From Chitinophagales bacterium (GTDB lineage Bacteria > Bacteroidota > Bacteroidia > Chitinophagales > Saprospiraceae), in NCBI GenBank assembly GCA_013298955.1, contig JAAFJT010000027.1, forward strand, positions 1-52,056: a DNA stretch of 52,056 nucleotides, in the 5' to 3' direction. Made by a program: the position numbers and the translations under genes. This document shows, piece by piece, positions 1 to 8,445 of the stretch (position 1 is its first letter; each line of letters starts with the position of its first letter). The notes under the pieces were generated by a model, which had not been told where the DNA came from, did no database searches, and saw only the letters and a program-made list of their open reading frames with translations.

Positions 1-412
1 TGCCGTGTGTTGGGATTTTAATAAAAGCCTCTTTGAAAATTTTCCCGTACCGAACGGAGAGGATTAAATCGGGTTTTAAAACTCGAATCAAGTCTAACGT
101 TTGAGTCGATTGCACCTCATTTAAAGAAGCTATTGGTATCAAATATTTTTTAGATAATTCATTGAATGTCAATAATTTAGTATCTTGCAAATTGCGATTT
201 TGACAATCCAATTGTGGAAATAAAATTTCGTTTGGCAAGGTTTGTTCAAAGAATTTTAAATTCCGCAAGGCTTCGGGAACAGGCGTTTCCACTTTTTTAC
301 CCACTTTATCCGATAAAAAAATAGCTTTCACTTGTTGATGAAGGTGTGGCAACAACAAATTTAAATGATAATTAGAAGCCAAATCTCGATTGGTAAAAAT
401 AATAAGGCGCAT
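1..412 (-). CDS. Formyltransferase-family protein, N-terminal part (cut by window edge)
   Basis: The minus-strand reading frame is open from the ATG at 410-412 to the window edge and gives 137 codons. The N-terminus (MRLIIFTNRDLASNYHL) and the segment around residues 112-130 (PDLILSVRYGKIFKEAF, followed by IPTHG) match the N-terminal Rossmann-type domain of formyltransferases related to methionyl-tRNA formyltransferase, in which the PD-LILSVRYG strand precedes the folate-binding loop. The catalytic Asn-His-Asp part would lie beyond the window, so the substrate (tRNA, sugar nucleotide or other) cannot be told. Its 5' end has been copied in a 149 bp tandem duplication, so a second, dead start codon lies upstream at 559-561. 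The start chosen is the copy that leads into the long frame. The family call is an inference from sequence resemblance. Confidence 0.68.
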   Translation of the reverse strand, partial: MRLIIFTNRDLASNYHLNLLLPHLHQQVKAIFLSDKVGKKVETPVPEALRNLKFFEQTLPNEILFPQLDCQNRNLQDTKLLTFNELSKKYLIPIASLNEVQSTQTLDLIRVLKPDLILSVRYGKIFKEAFIKIPTHG

Positions 413-678
413 CAACTAATAAATTTTTAAATTAAAATGATAAATGATATAAATTGGAACGCGGATGACGCAGATTGGGCTGATTTTCACGGATTTTTTT
501 TATTTGAAAGAAATCCGTGAAAATCAGCCAAATCTCGATTGGTAAAAATAATAAGGCGCATCAACTAATAAATTTTTAAATTAAAATGATAAATGATATA
601 AATTGGAACGCGGATGACGCGGATTGGGCTGATTTTCACGGATTTTTTTTATTTGAAAAAAATCCGTGAAAATCAGCC
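381..678. repeat. 149-bp tandem duplication carrying a gene start and a hairpin element
   Basis: Bases 381-529 are repeated as 530-678 with only about two differences (A versus G near 472, and one change in the A-run of the hairpin loop). Each copy holds the first codons of the minus-strand formyltransferase gene, about 40 bp of its upstream DNA, and a family A inverted repeat. In the upstream copy the start codon (559-561) opens a frame that runs out within the hairpin after about 24 codons, so it is a decoy. The join occurs at a short AGCC match, which fits slippage between microhomologies. Confidence 0.9.
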
Positions 679-705
679 CAATCTGCGTCATCCGCGTTCC
701 AATTT
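451..705. repeat. Family A inverted repeats (two copies)
   Basis: Bases 600-705 form a nearly perfect stem. The left arm is GGAACGCGGATGACGCGGAT and continues TGGGCTGATTTTCACGGATT; the right arm mirrors it (AATCCGTGAAAATCAGCCCA...GCGTTCC) around an A/T loop. The copy at 451-527 keeps the left arm but its right arm is cut short by the tandem duplication. The complete copy ends 8 bp before the stop side of the chromate transporter gene, between its 3' end and the formyltransferase start on the same strand, so it may serve as that gene's terminator. Other copies are at 11705, 18628, 39934 and 45711. Confidence 0.85.
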
Positions 706-713
706 ACCCAACG

Positions 714-1895
714 TTATAACCAATATGTTTTAATGATAAACCCCAGTATCGCTGCCGCAACAATGATAACAGGTTCTTGAATTTTCTTATATTTTGTCAA
801 AATAAAAGCAGTCACTACCGCAAAAAGAACGGGTATCCAATCTATTTTCCCTGCTTTATTCACAAAAGTTTGATAGGCAATAATAGCAACTGCGCCTGTC
901 AAAGCACCAATCACTGCCGCCGTAATCCCATCCACAAACGCTTTAATCGACTGATTTTTAGCAATTTTCTTAAAATAGGGGGCAGGAATCACGGTTAAAA
1001 CGTAGCAAGGCAAAAAAGTTGCCAAGGCTGCGATACTCGCGCCCGTCAGACCGCCGACCAAATAACCAATAAAACCCACCGTTATTACGACAGGACCCGG
1101 CGTTATCATGGCTACGGCTACGGCATCTAAAAATTGTTTTTCATTCAACCACCCAAATTCTTGGACAACTCCGCCATGTAAAAAAGGCACAATTGCCAAG
1201 CCACTCCCAAATACAAAGGCACCTGCTTTGGTGAAAAACCATGCAATATTCCAAAGCGTTTTTGAATCTGTTGACCAAATGATATTTGGAATAAATAAAA
1301 ATAAATAACCAGATTGTTTGGATTTTGCCCATTCAGGCGGTGCTTTGAGGAACATGTACAGCAATCCCGAGCCAATGAAAACCCATAATTCTTCTTTTTG
1401 AGTGATGGCAGTCATCAAAAAGCCTGTCAAATAGAGCAACCACAAAAGCCAATTTTGTTGAAAAGAAGCCAAATTAAGTTTGCCAATGGATTTGGTCGTC
1501 AATTTATACGCGCTGATACCGATAATGCCGATTACCGCAGCACCAACCCCATAAAAAATGGCTTGCATCCAATCCAAACCGCCAAATTCTTTGTACGCAA
1601 TCCCCAAAATAAGTACCATGAAAAAAGACGGCAGCACAAAAGCAACGCCTGTCAATGTCGCGCCCCATACGCCGTAATGCACATAACCGAGATAAATGCC
1701 CAATTGCGCCGCCATAGGACCAGGAGAAAGTTGCGCTAACGCCATACCTTCTTTGTAATCCTCTTCGGAAATCCACTTTTTCTGTTCGACTAAATCGCGG
1801 TGCATGTACCCGACCAAAGCCACAGGTCCACCAAAACCTGCGTACCCTAATTTCAAAAAGTAAAGCACCAAATCTTTTAAACTGTAAGTTGGCAT
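714..1895 (-). CDS. chrA: Chromate transporter, CHR family (ChrA-like)
   Basis: This 393-aa integral membrane protein has the duplicated architecture of long-chain CHR transporters. The N-terminal half carries FGGP at residues 21-24 and QLSPGP at 55-60. The C-terminal half repeats the pattern with FGSGLAIVPFL at 229-239 and ITPGP at 264-268. About ten hydrophobic segments are visible, and length and motif order match full-length ChrA. The family exports chromate from the cytoplasm using membrane potential; many members have not been tested and may move other oxyanions. No chrB-type regulator is adjacent. A promoter with TTGAC and TAATTTTG boxes lies just upstream, so the gene is probably transcribed alone. 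The start follows from that promoter and from the family's usual short N-terminus. Confidence 0.93.
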   Translation of the reverse strand: MPTYSLKDLVLYFLKLGYAGFGGPVALVGYMHRDLVEQKKWISEEDYKEGMALAQLSPGPMAAQLGIYLGYVHYGVWGATLTGVAFVLPSFFMVLILGIAYKEFGGLDWMQAIFYGVGAAVIGIIGISAYKLTTKSIGKLNLASFQQNWLLWLLYLTGFLMTAITQKEELWVFIGSGLLYMFLKAPPEWAKSKQSGYLFLFIPNIIWSTDSKTLWNIAWFFTKAGAFVFGSGLAIVPFLHGGVVQEFGWLNEKQFLDAVAVAMITPGPVVITVGFIGYLVGGLTGASIAALATFLPCYVLTVIPAPYFKKIAKNQSIKAFVDGITAAVIGALTGAVAIIAYQTFVNKAGKIDWIPVLFAVVTAFILTKYKKIQEPVIIVAAAILGFIIKTYWL

Positions 1896-1918
1896 TGAAT
1901 TTTGATTTTAATGAGCGT

Positions 1919-1951
1919 CAAAATTAAAATTTAATTTCGTTTTTTTGTCAA
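1919..1951 (-). promoter_or_regulatory. Promoter of the chromate transporter gene
   Basis: On the minus strand TTGAC (1951-1947) is followed after 20 nt by TAATTTTG (1926-1919), which fits the Bacteroidota TAnnTTTG -7 box. The start codon is 24 nt further on. Confidence 0.55.
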
Positions 1952-2011
1952 TTCCGTGGATTTGTTGCACCAATTTTGCCGTTTTTTTTAAATAAAAAAC
2001 GGTTGGAGCAT

Positions 2012-2383
2012 TCAATCATAAAAAAATCCGGGAAAGAAGGCATCTTCCAAATGGTCGATTTGAAAAGCATCCCCATGCAAAACAATTCCAATAATGTCAA
2101 ATCGAATCGCGCCTTCATGCCCAATTTGCTCCATAAAAGCATTGGCGGCGCGAATCATCAATCGTTCTTTTTTGCGTTTGACGGCATCTTTGGGGGCATC
2201 AAAATCATCATTGGAACGCGTTTTGACCTCCACAAAGACAATAACTTGCCTTTGACGCGCAATAATATCGATTTCAGCCCGCCCAAATCGCCAATTTTGA
2301 TGCAAAATTACATATTCTTTTTGTTGTAAATAAGCGGCGGCGAGCGTTTCGCCATATTGTCCAATTTCGTTATGTTTCGCCAT
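2012..2383 (-). CDS. YraN/UPF0102 family protein, restriction-nuclease fold
   Basis: The product is 123 aa when started at the ATG at 2381-2383 (MAKHNEIGQYGETLAAAYL). That start is the family's usual one. The open frame reaches 189 bp further upstream, but the extra part lacks family character and overlaps the divergent promoter region. The core has GRAEIDIIARQRQVIVFVEVK, split by convention into RAEIDII and VFVEVKTR, which is the (D/E)-x-K pattern of the endonuclease-like fold. The C-terminus IRFDIIGIVL is also typical. YraN proteins are widespread, and a role in DNA processing or recombination is presumed but unproven. A TACCTTTG box lies 21 nt upstream. The gene is divergent from the sugar-phosphate isomerase gene. 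Confidence 0.88.
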   Translation of the reverse strand: MAKHNEIGQYGETLAAAYLQQKEYVILHQNWRFGRAEIDIIARQRQVIVFVEVKTRSNDDFDAPKDAVKRKKERLMIRAANAFMEQIGHEGAIRFDIIGIVLHGDAFQIDHLEDAFFPGFFYD

Positions 2384-2403
2384 GGTCTTGTTTTTATTGC
2401 GGG

Positions 2404-2465
2404 CAAAGGTAAAAAATAAAATTTTGAAACCACTGGAAACATTCCCATCAAATTTTGTAGATTTG
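2404..2465. promoter_or_regulatory. Divergent -7 boxes between yraN-like and isomerase genes
   Basis: TACCTTTG on the minus strand (2411-2404) faces the YraN-like gene. TAGATTTG on the plus strand (2458-2465) faces the isomerase gene, about 108 nt before its start. Both fit TAnnTTTG; neither has an obvious TTTG at the expected -33 spacing, so these are moderate calls. Confidence 0.4.
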
Positions 2466-2572
2466 CGGGCGTTTGTAACAAATCGCTCCCAAAAAGCGTT
2501 GTTACAACGTAACTCATTTATTATCAAACAATTGCGTAGCCTTCGCGCTGCCCACAACCAAATTTCTGACAA

Positions 2573-3565
2573 ATGAAAATGATTGAATTAGTAGAGCGTT
2601 TTCCTGCTCAATTGACAGAATCTTTAGAGATTGGTCGCAAAGCCACGATTCGGAAACATTCTTCGCCGATTCGCAACGTATATGTATCGGGCTTGGGTGG
2701 TTCGGGTATTGGTGCAAATTTCGTCAGTGAATTTACGCGGGATTCGCTCAAAGTGCCTTTTCAAGTGGGAAAAGGGTACTCCATTCCTGCGTCTGTGAAC
2801 AAATTTACGTTGGTGATTGTGTCTTCTTATTCGGGAAATACGGAAGAAACCTTGGCTTCGTTTGAAGCATTGCTTCAAACGGGTGCTAAAATCGTTTGTA
2901 TCGCTTCGGGCGGCAAAGTGATTGCGAAAGCTAAAGAATTGGATTTAGATTTTATTGAAGTGCCAGCGAATTGGCCTTCGCCGCGTGCGTGTTTAGGATT
3001 TTCTTTGGTGCAACAGTTATTTGTTTTAAATTATTTGAAACTCATTGGTAATCAAGTGATTAAACAAATTGAAGCCTCTATTCAACTCTTGGAAAAAGAG
3101 CGTGAGGACATCAAAAAAATGGCTCAAAAATTAGCAGGTGATTTGTTGGGCAAGATTCCAGTCATTTATACAACGGATAGAATGGAATCGGTTGCAGTGC
3201 GTTTCCGTCAACAAGTGAATGAAAATTCAAAATGTTTGGCTTGGCATCACGTCGTTCCGGAGATGAATCACAACGAATTGGTGGGCTGGCGCGAAAAAAA
3301 CAATCAATTAGCGGTTGTTTATTTCAGAAACAAAGACGATTTCAAACGCAATGCGGTTCGGGTTGATATTAACAAAAATATTATTAGTGAATACACGTCA
3401 ACCGTCATAGAATTGTGGTCAAAAGGCAAAAATTTGGTCGAACAATCCATGTATTTCGTGTTTTTGGGCGATTATATCACTTGTTACTTGTGCGATTTGC
3501 GCGGTTTTGACTCTATTGAAGTGAAAGTGATTGACTATTTGAAAAATGAATTGTCGAAAGTTTAA
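2573..3565 (+). CDS. Bifunctional phosphoglucose/phosphomannose isomerase-like SIS protein
   Basis: This 330-aa cytoplasmic enzyme has two SIS domains. The first shows SGLGGSGIG at 39-47 and SSYSGNTEE at 84-92, the phosphosugar-binding loops. The second contains NENSK at 216-220 and PEMNHNE at 229-235, matching the conserved Glu and His region of the archaeal-type PGI/PMI family. Members interconvert fructose-6-phosphate with glucose-6-phosphate and mannose-6-phosphate. The stop is 9 bp from the asparaginyl-tRNA synthetase start, so the two are probably co-transcribed even though their functions are unrelated. ATG at 2573 and 2579 are both possible starts. A phosphohexomutase gene two places downstream suggests a local link to mannose/glucose-phosphate metabolism. 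Confidence 0.9.
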   Translation: MKMIELVERFPAQLTESLEIGRKATIRKHSSPIRNVYVSGLGGSGIGANFVSEFTRDSLKVPFQVGKGYSIPASVNKFTLVIVSSYSGNTEETLASFEALLQTGAKIVCIASGGKVIAKAKELDLDFIEVPANWPSPRACLGFSLVQQLFVLNYLKLIGNQVIKQIEASIQLLEKEREDIKKMAQKLAGDLLGKIPVIYTTDRMESVAVRFRQQVNENSKCLAWHHVVPEMNHNELVGWREKNNQLAVVYFRNKDDFKRNAVRVDINKNIISEYTSTVIELWSKGKNLVEQSMYFVFLGDYITCYLCDLRGFDSIEVKVIDYLKNELSKV

Positions 3566-3574
3566 GGTTATAGA

Positions 3575-5014
3575 ATGAAAAAACGAATTAAAATTGTAGA
3601 TGCGTTGCGGGGCGAGCAGGTTGGTCAACCTGTGACGGTCATGGGTTGGGTGCGTTCTTTCCGAAACAATCAGTTTATCGCGTTGAATGATGGTTCTTGC
3701 TTTGGCAGCCTTCAAATCGTGGTGGACATCGATAAATTGGGACTCGAAACGGCTAAACGATTGACTGCGGGCGCGGCGATTTCGGTGGATGGGCTGTTGA
3801 TTGCCTCTCAAGGCAAAGGGCAGACGGTGGAAGTGACGGCACAACAGTTGGAGATTTTGGGCGATTGTCCCGCAGATGAGTATCCGTTACAGTTGAAAAA
3901 CCGCCCAAGTTTGGAATATTTACGGGAAATCGCGCATTTGCGTTTCCGAACCAATACGTTTGGGGCGATTTTTCGGGTGCGCCATGCGTTATCGTTTGCG
4001 ATTCATCAATTTTATAATCAACGCGGTTTTGTGTGCATGCACTCGCCGATAATTACTGGTTCGGATGCAGAAGGCGCGGGCGAAATGTTTCGCGTTACAA
4101 CACTGCCTTTGGATAAATTGCCCAAGACAGCCGATGGAAAAGTGGATTTTAAACAAGATTTCTTTGAAAAATCGACTCATTTGACGGTTTCGGGGCAGTT
4201 GGAAGCAGAATTGGCAGCTTTGGCATTAGGACAAGTTTATACGTTTGGTCCGACTTTTAGAGCTGAAAATTCTAATACGAGCCGACATTTAGCGGAGTTT
4301 TGGATGATTGAACCCGAAGTTGCCTTTGCCGATTTGACGGATAATATGAATTTGGCAGAAGACATGTTAAAATATGTCATCGAATATGCCTTAACGCATT
4401 GTCGGGAAGATTTGGATTTTTTGAATCAACGATTCGCGGAGGAAGATAAATCAAAACCTGTTGCAGAACGGGCAGAAATGGGTTTGTTGGAAAAATTGCA
4501 ATTTTGCCTCAAAGAGCCGTTTCAACGATTGACTTATACGGAAGCGATTGAGATTTTAAAAAATTCGACTCCGAATAAAAAAGGTAAATTCAAGTATCCA
4601 ATCAAGGCTTGGGGGGCGGATTTGCAATCGGAACATGAGCGTTATTTGGTCGAGAAGCATTTCAAAAAACCAGTGATTTTGACAGATTATCCAATGGAAA
4701 TCAAAGCATTTTATATGCGTCAAAATAATGATGGCAAAACGGTGGCGGCGATGGACATTTTATTTCCGGGCATTGGCGAAATCATTGGCGGTTCACAACG
4801 CGAAGAACGGTTGGAGAAATTGAAACAACGGATGTTGGATATGCACATTCCGATTGAAGAAATGCAATGGTTTTTGGATACGCGCCGATTTGGTTCGTGT
4901 CCACATGCAGGATTCGGATTGGGGTTTGAACGCTTGATATTGTTTATTACAGGTATGACGAATATTCGAGATGTAATACCCTTTCCGCGTTTTCCGGGAA
5001 GTGCTACTTTTTAG
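3575..5014 (+). CDS. asnS: Asparaginyl-tRNA synthetase
   Basis: This 479-aa class IIb synthetase charges tRNA-Asn. An OB-fold anticodon-binding domain covers about residues 15-110 ([20 protein letters not shown]). The catalytic domain has motif 2 [20 protein letters not shown] and motif 3 [20 protein letters not shown]. The [11 protein letters not shown] run is the form seen in AsnRS rather than Asp[16 protein letters not shown] near residue 400 is the usual conserved strand-loop. Length is normal. It starts 9 bp after the isomerase stop and is followed by a strong hairpin, so it closes a two-gene unit. Confidence 0.97.
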   Translation: MKKRIKIVDALRGEQVGQPVTVMGWVRSFRNNQFIALNDGSCFGSLQIVVDIDKLGLETAKRLTAGAAISVDGLLIASQGKGQTVEVTAQQLEILGDCPADEYPLQLKNRPSLEYLREIAHLRFRTNTFGAIFRVRHALSFAIHQFYNQRGFVCMHSPIITGSDAEGAGEMFRVTTLPLDKLPKTADGKVDFKQDFFEKSTHLTVSGQLEAELAALALGQVYTFGPTFRAENSNTSRHLAEFWMIEPEVAFADLTDNMNLAEDMLKYVIEYALTHCREDLDFLNQRFAEEDKSKPVAERAEMGLLEKLQFCLKEPFQRLTYTEAIEILKNSTPNKKGKFKYPIKAWGADLQSEHERYLVEKHFKKPVILTDYPMEIKAFYMRQNNDGKTVAAMDILFPGIGEIIGGSQREERLEKLKQRMLDMHIPIEEMQWFLDTRRFGSCPHAGFGLGFERLILFITGMTNIRDVIPFPRFPGSATF

Positions 5015-5024
5015 ACTTGGATTG

Positions 5025-5094
5025 ATTGGATTCTTTAAACGTGTATTTTTTGGATTTTGTACAATCCAAAAAATACACGTCTAAAGAATCCAAT
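5025..5094 (+). terminator. Long hairpin after asnS
   Basis: ATTGGATTCTTTAAACGTGT and its mirror form an arm of about 30 bp with a single mismatch (A versus G), a very short loop and no classical U-run. It sits 10 bp after the asnS stop. It is a likely terminator or mRNA 3'-end stabiliser. Confidence 0.6.
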
Positions 5095-5139
5095 TATAAT
5101 AAAGTACAAAATACGTAATCCTTTTAAATTCAATAAAAT

Positions 5140-6549
5140 ATGGAACCAATTAAATTCGGCACTGATGGTTGGAGAGCCATTATTGCTCAGGAATATACGG
5201 TTGAAAATGTGAAACGAGTAGCTGAGGGAACAGCTCGTTGGCTCACCCAAAACAACAAAACGAAAGTGGTTATCGGTCACGATTGCCGTTTCGGAGGGCA
5301 ACTTTTTACAGAAACAACAACCCGTGTTTTAGGTGCATATGGCATCAAAGTTTTTATGCCTAAACAATTTGTTTCAACACCAATGGTCTCTTTGGGCGTG
5401 GTGAAATTGAAAGCAGATTTGGGTGTTGTTATCACGGCGAGTCATAACCCGCCTTCTTACAATGGTTTTAAATTAAAATCTCATTTTGGCGGACCCTCCT
5501 TGCCCCAAGATATTGCAGCCGTGGAAGCCTTGATTCCAGATGTGCCTGTGAATATTGCATTGCCAACCTTGTCGGAAATGCACGCAAAAGGATTGTTAGA
5601 ATACGTTGATTTGGAAACGATGTATGTCAATCATGTTGAAGCGAATTTTGATATGAAGACCATCCGAAAAATCAATTATAAGATTGCTTATGATGCGATG
5701 TACGGCGCGGGTCAATCGGCGATGATGCGTCTTTTGCCCAAATCAAAAATGGTGACGCTGCATTGTGAATACAATCCCGGTATGAACGGACAAGCTCCAG
5801 AACCGATTCACCGCAATCTAACCAAATTATCGTCTATTATTAAAAATGATGACAAAATAAAATTGGGTATTGCGAATGATGGCGATGCAGATAGAATTGG
5901 TATGTACGATGAGGATGGCAATTTTGTAGATTCACATCATATTTTATTGTTATTATTGTTGTATTTGAAAAAGTATAAAAATTTGACGGGCAAAGTCGTG
6001 ATTACCTTTTCGGTGACGGATAAGATGAAACGGATGGCTGAAAAATTCGGTTTGCCTTACGAAGTGACGAAAATTGGTTTCAAATACATTGCTGAAATTA
6101 TGACCCAAGAAGATGTATTGGTTGGTGGAGAAGAATCGGGTGGTTTGGCAGTCAAAGGGCATATTCCTGAACGCGACGGCATTTGGATTGGCTTGATGAT
6201 TCTTGAATTTATGGCAAAAACGGGAAAAACGTTGAAACAATTGATTCAAGAAGTGTATGATGAAGTGGGTCCGTTTGCGTCAGACCGCGATGATTTGCAT
6301 TTGACCGAAGCGCAAAAACAAGGCATTATCAAGGCTTGTAAATCAGGTGAATACCATTCTTTGGGCAAATTTAAAGTAGAAAGTACTGAAAACATCGATG
6401 GTTATAAATTTAATTTAAGCAAAGATGAATGGGTCATGTTGCGTCCTTCAGGTACAGAGCCTGTGCTGCGCGTTTATGCGCAAGCACCGACGTTGGCAGC
6501 TGCAAGGGTTTTGTTAGATGCGACCCAAGAGACGATTTTGAAAAATTAA
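5140..6549 (+). CDS. Alpha-D-phosphohexomutase (phosphoglucomutase/phosphomannomutase)
   Basis: This 469-aa enzyme has all four signature loops. TASHNP at 99-104 holds the phosphorylated Ser101. NDGDADR at 245-251 binds magnesium. GEESGG at 329-334 contacts the sugar. RPSGTEP at 434-440 binds the phosphate. These enzymes move phosphate between C1 and C6 of hexoses, supplying sugar-1-phosphates for polysaccharide or nucleotide-sugar synthesis. The motifs do not decide between glucose and mannose. The nearby SIS isomerase would supply hexose-6-phosphates. Start MEPIKFGTDGWR is the family's normal start. Confidence 0.93.
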   Translation: MEPIKFGTDGWRAIIAQEYTVENVKRVAEGTARWLTQNNKTKVVIGHDCRFGGQLFTETTTRVLGAYGIKVFMPKQFVSTPMVSLGVVKLKADLGVVITASHNPPSYNGFKLKSHFGGPSLPQDIAAVEALIPDVPVNIALPTLSEMHAKGLLEYVDLETMYVNHVEANFDMKTIRKINYKIAYDAMYGAGQSAMMRLLPKSKMVTLHCEYNPGMNGQAPEPIHRNLTKLSSIIKNDDKIKLGIANDGDADRIGMYDEDGNFVDSHHILLLLLLYLKKYKNLTGKVVITFSVTDKMKRMAEKFGLPYEVTKIGFKYIAEIMTQEDVLVGGEESGGLAVKGHIPERDGIWIGLMILEFMAKTGKTLKQLIQEVYDEVGPFASDRDDLHLTEAQKQGIIKACKSGEYHSLGKFKVESTENIDGYKFNLSKDEWVMLRPSGTEPVLRVYAQAPTLAAARVLLDATQETILKN

Positions 6550-6561
6550 AACTATAATTAG

Positions 6562-6664
6562 GGTAGGATGGATGTACGGATTCAACGAATTTTGAGTTTT
6601 AAATTCAAAAAAAGCCGTGAAAAATCAAGTAAAAATCCATTGAATCCATACATCCATCCTATCC
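6562..6664. terminator. Inverted repeat downstream of the phosphohexomutase gene
   Basis: GGTAGGATGGATGTACGGAT (left, from 6562) pairs with ATCCATACATCCATCCTATC (right, to 6664) with a few mismatches around a loop of about 45 nt. The element starts 13 bp after the stop codon and separates convergent genes. The short plus-strand frame that runs through it has no gene character. Confidence 0.5.
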
Positions 6665-6760
6665 TAAATCGTCATTCCAAAATCGAAAAAACTTTATCAC
6701 CTTCTTTGTCCGACAAATGTAGATTACATTTTGACGATATAATTGGATGAATTTTGAAAG

Positions 6761-7387
6761 TTATTTTTCATTCAATAAATTCTGGAATTGATTTAAAAAT
6801 TGTCCTGCATGATAGCCATCCGCCAGCGCGTGATGTAGGTGAATCGACACGGGCATCTTTTTTTTATGCTGTTCCTCTACGATTTTCCCAAATGAAATTT
6901 TTGGAATACAGTCTTTAAAAGCAAAACTTCGAGCATGTGAAATACTCGTAAACCGAATCCAAGGCAGCGATGAATAATGAATGATATTGGCATTAGAAGC
7001 TGTCAATTCTAAACCACTTCCTTTTTGGACACGCTCTATTTCTTGTTTTGCATGCTGTTGAAAGGTTTTAAAATCATCCAAATATTCCATATACGAGAAC
7101 CCAAAAGTACCATCAGGACGGTTAATCGTCGGCGAAGCATTGATTTTATCATAAACTATAACAGATTCATCCTCAATGCGATAGCGAAAGGATTCAATAA
7201 GATTCGCCGCTTTCAACGAAACATGTAAGTACCATAGAAAAAAAGAAAAACCTTCTTTTTTTGCCAATTGATAAGCATGCGTGACATCTACTTCTGCCAC
7301 AATGCCAAAGAAAGGTTCTTCAAAGGATTTAAAAAAATGGAAATGGTCTTTGCGAGACCATTCACCAATAGCTAATACCTGTTTCAT
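6761..7387 (-). CDS. Chloramphenicol acetyltransferase-family protein
   Basis: This 208-aa protein shows the CAT fold signature near its C-terminus, HHALADGYHAGQF, in which His186 would be the catalytic base and Asp190 the structural partner. GFSFFLWYLHVSLKAANL near 46-64 and FRYRI at 67-71 also fit the family, and the length is typical of CAT monomers (about 210-220 aa) that assemble as trimers. The family transfers acetyl from acetyl-CoA to chloramphenicol. Chromosomal relatives in Bacteroidota often have unknown acceptors, so resistance should not be assumed. The start lies 7 bp after the stop of the HAD hydrolase gene on the same strand, indicating an operon. Confidence 0.88.
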   Translation of the reverse strand: MKQVLAIGEWSRKDHFHFFKSFEEPFFGIVAEVDVTHAYQLAKKEGFSFFLWYLHVSLKAANLIESFRYRIEDESVIVYDKINASPTINRPDGTFGFSYMEYLDDFKTFQQHAKQEIERVQKGSGLELTASNANIIHYSSLPWIRFTSISHARSFAFKDCIPKISFGKIVEEQHKKKMPVSIHLHHALADGYHAGQFLNQFQNLLNEK

Positions 7388-7394
7388 ACTGATT

Positions 7395-8084
7395 TTAAAT
7401 CAAATAAGGTAAAATTTGTCGAATCGTATCGACATGTTTAAAATTAGGATTGGTAATTTGAATATCCACTTTTTCCAAAATCCAAGTCGTGTGAAATGGA
7501 ATATGAATCGCGTGTCCGCCGATATTCAAAACGGGCAAAATATCCGATTTCAACGAATTGCCAACCATCAAAAACGCATCGGGCGCAATATCCAAATGTT
7601 TTATCAATTTTGAATAATCAGCCTCTCGCTTTTCTGACATAATTTCAATATGGTGAAAATAGGATGCTAAACCCGATTTTTGCAATTTGCGTTCTTGGTC
7701 AAGCAAATCACCTTTGGTTGCCACAACCAAACGATACTCTTTTTTCAAATTCTTTAAAACGTCGTTAACGCCATCCAGTAAATCAATTGGCTTTTCCAAC
7801 ATTTCTTTTCCATATTCTAATATTTGTTCGATTGTTTTAATGCTAATTTGATGATTGGAAACTTTTAACGCTGTTTCTACCATGCTCAACATGAAACCTT
7901 TAATGCCATATCCATACATCGGCAGATTTTGAATTTCAATTTTTAATAATTGTTTTTCTACTTCCGACGCAGGTAAAAAAGCTTCCAATAATTGGCAAAA
8001 TTTGATTTCCGTTTCCCGAAAATAAGGTTCATTGACCCATAATGTATCATCTGCATCAAAAGCGACGACTTTAATTTTTTTCAT
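7395..8084 (-). CDS. HAD-superfamily hydrolase
   Basis: Started at the ATG at 8082-8084, the product is 229 aa and begins MKKIKVVAFDADDTLW. The DADDTL motif carries the nucleophile and acid/base Asp residues of the HAD phosphatase fold. A 13-codon N-terminal extension is possible in the same frame but would push the motif away from its usual position. VVATKGD supplies motif II, and FLMVGNSLKSDILP supplies motif IV with its metal-binding Asp. The cap is the alpha-helical C1 type. Substrate unknown; small phosphorylated metabolites are usual. It is the first gene of a two-gene unit with the CAT-like gene. Confidence 0.88.
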   Translation of the reverse strand: MKKIKVVAFDADDTLWVNEPYFRETEIKFCQLLEAFLPASEVEKQLLKIEIQNLPMYGYGIKGFMLSMVETALKVSNHQISIKTIEQILEYGKEMLEKPIDLLDGVNDVLKNLKKEYRLVVATKGDLLDQERKLQKSGLASYFHHIEIMSEKREADYSKLIKHLDIAPDAFLMVGNSLKSDILPVLNIGGHAIHIPFHTTWILEKVDIQITNPNFKHVDTIRQILPYLI

Positions 8085-8135
8085 AAAAATGATTTTTGAT
8101 AAAAATAAGCACATTCTGCTCATTTTTAATTAAAA

Positions 8136-8322
8136 AAATGGTATCAAGACCGTTATCATGTGGTTGTTTGGACAAAACAGGATACAGGTGCATGGTTGCC
8201 CAATGATTATATTGGGAATGATGCAATTGCAGTGTTATATAGCGTGCAATCCTGTCCTTTGCCCCTTGAAAGACTTTACAGAGGTATTCAAATATTATAA
8301 TGAAGTGATTAATGTTAAATAA
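8136..8322 (+). pseudogene. Decayed coding remnant, possibly the C-terminus of a transposase
   Basis: With no start codon, the frame from 8139 reads WYQDRYHVVVWTKQDTGAW and then LPNDYIGNDAIAVLYSVQSC before stopping at 8300. A frameshift near 8270 restores LKDFTEVFKYYNEVINVK with a stop at 8320. The GND-AIAVLYSV-QSC run and the following amphipathic tail faintly resemble the C-terminus of IS66-type transposases. I am not certain of this. It sits in the 360 bp gap between the HAD and TonB-receptor genes and otherwise has only a family B hairpin beside it. Confidence 0.3.
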
Positions 8323-8330
8323 TTGATGAC

Positions 8331-8363
8331 AACGTTTGGAGGGTTTTAAACCATCCAAACGTT
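8331..8363. repeat. Family B inverted repeat, diverged copy
   Basis: AACGTTTGGAGGGTTTT is mirrored by AAACCATCCAAACGTT with one unpaired step (GGG against CCA). Other copies at 20078, 20205 and 26742 are perfect. It lies downstream of the TonB receptor gene's stop on the minus strand and may be its terminator. Confidence 0.65.
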
Positions 8364-8445
8364 ATACCACATTGAAAGTCAATATTTTAGCCAATATTTT
8401 TTGTCGATTCTTTAACTTTAACTTCAAATAATCATACCATTTGGA

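Noticed and set aside
2384-2572. 63-residue N-terminal extension of the YraN-like protein
   Set aside because: It overlaps divergent promoter boxes, and the usual YraN start is the internal MAKHNEIG.
6568-6750. Plus-strand 60-aa frame after the phosphohexomutase gene
   Set aside because: It runs through an imperfect inverted repeat, has no domain and lies in the terminator region.
6761-7387. Chloramphenicol resistance gene
   Set aside because: The CAT fold and active site are present, but there is no mobile context and many chromosomal relatives have other substrates, so resistance is not claimed.
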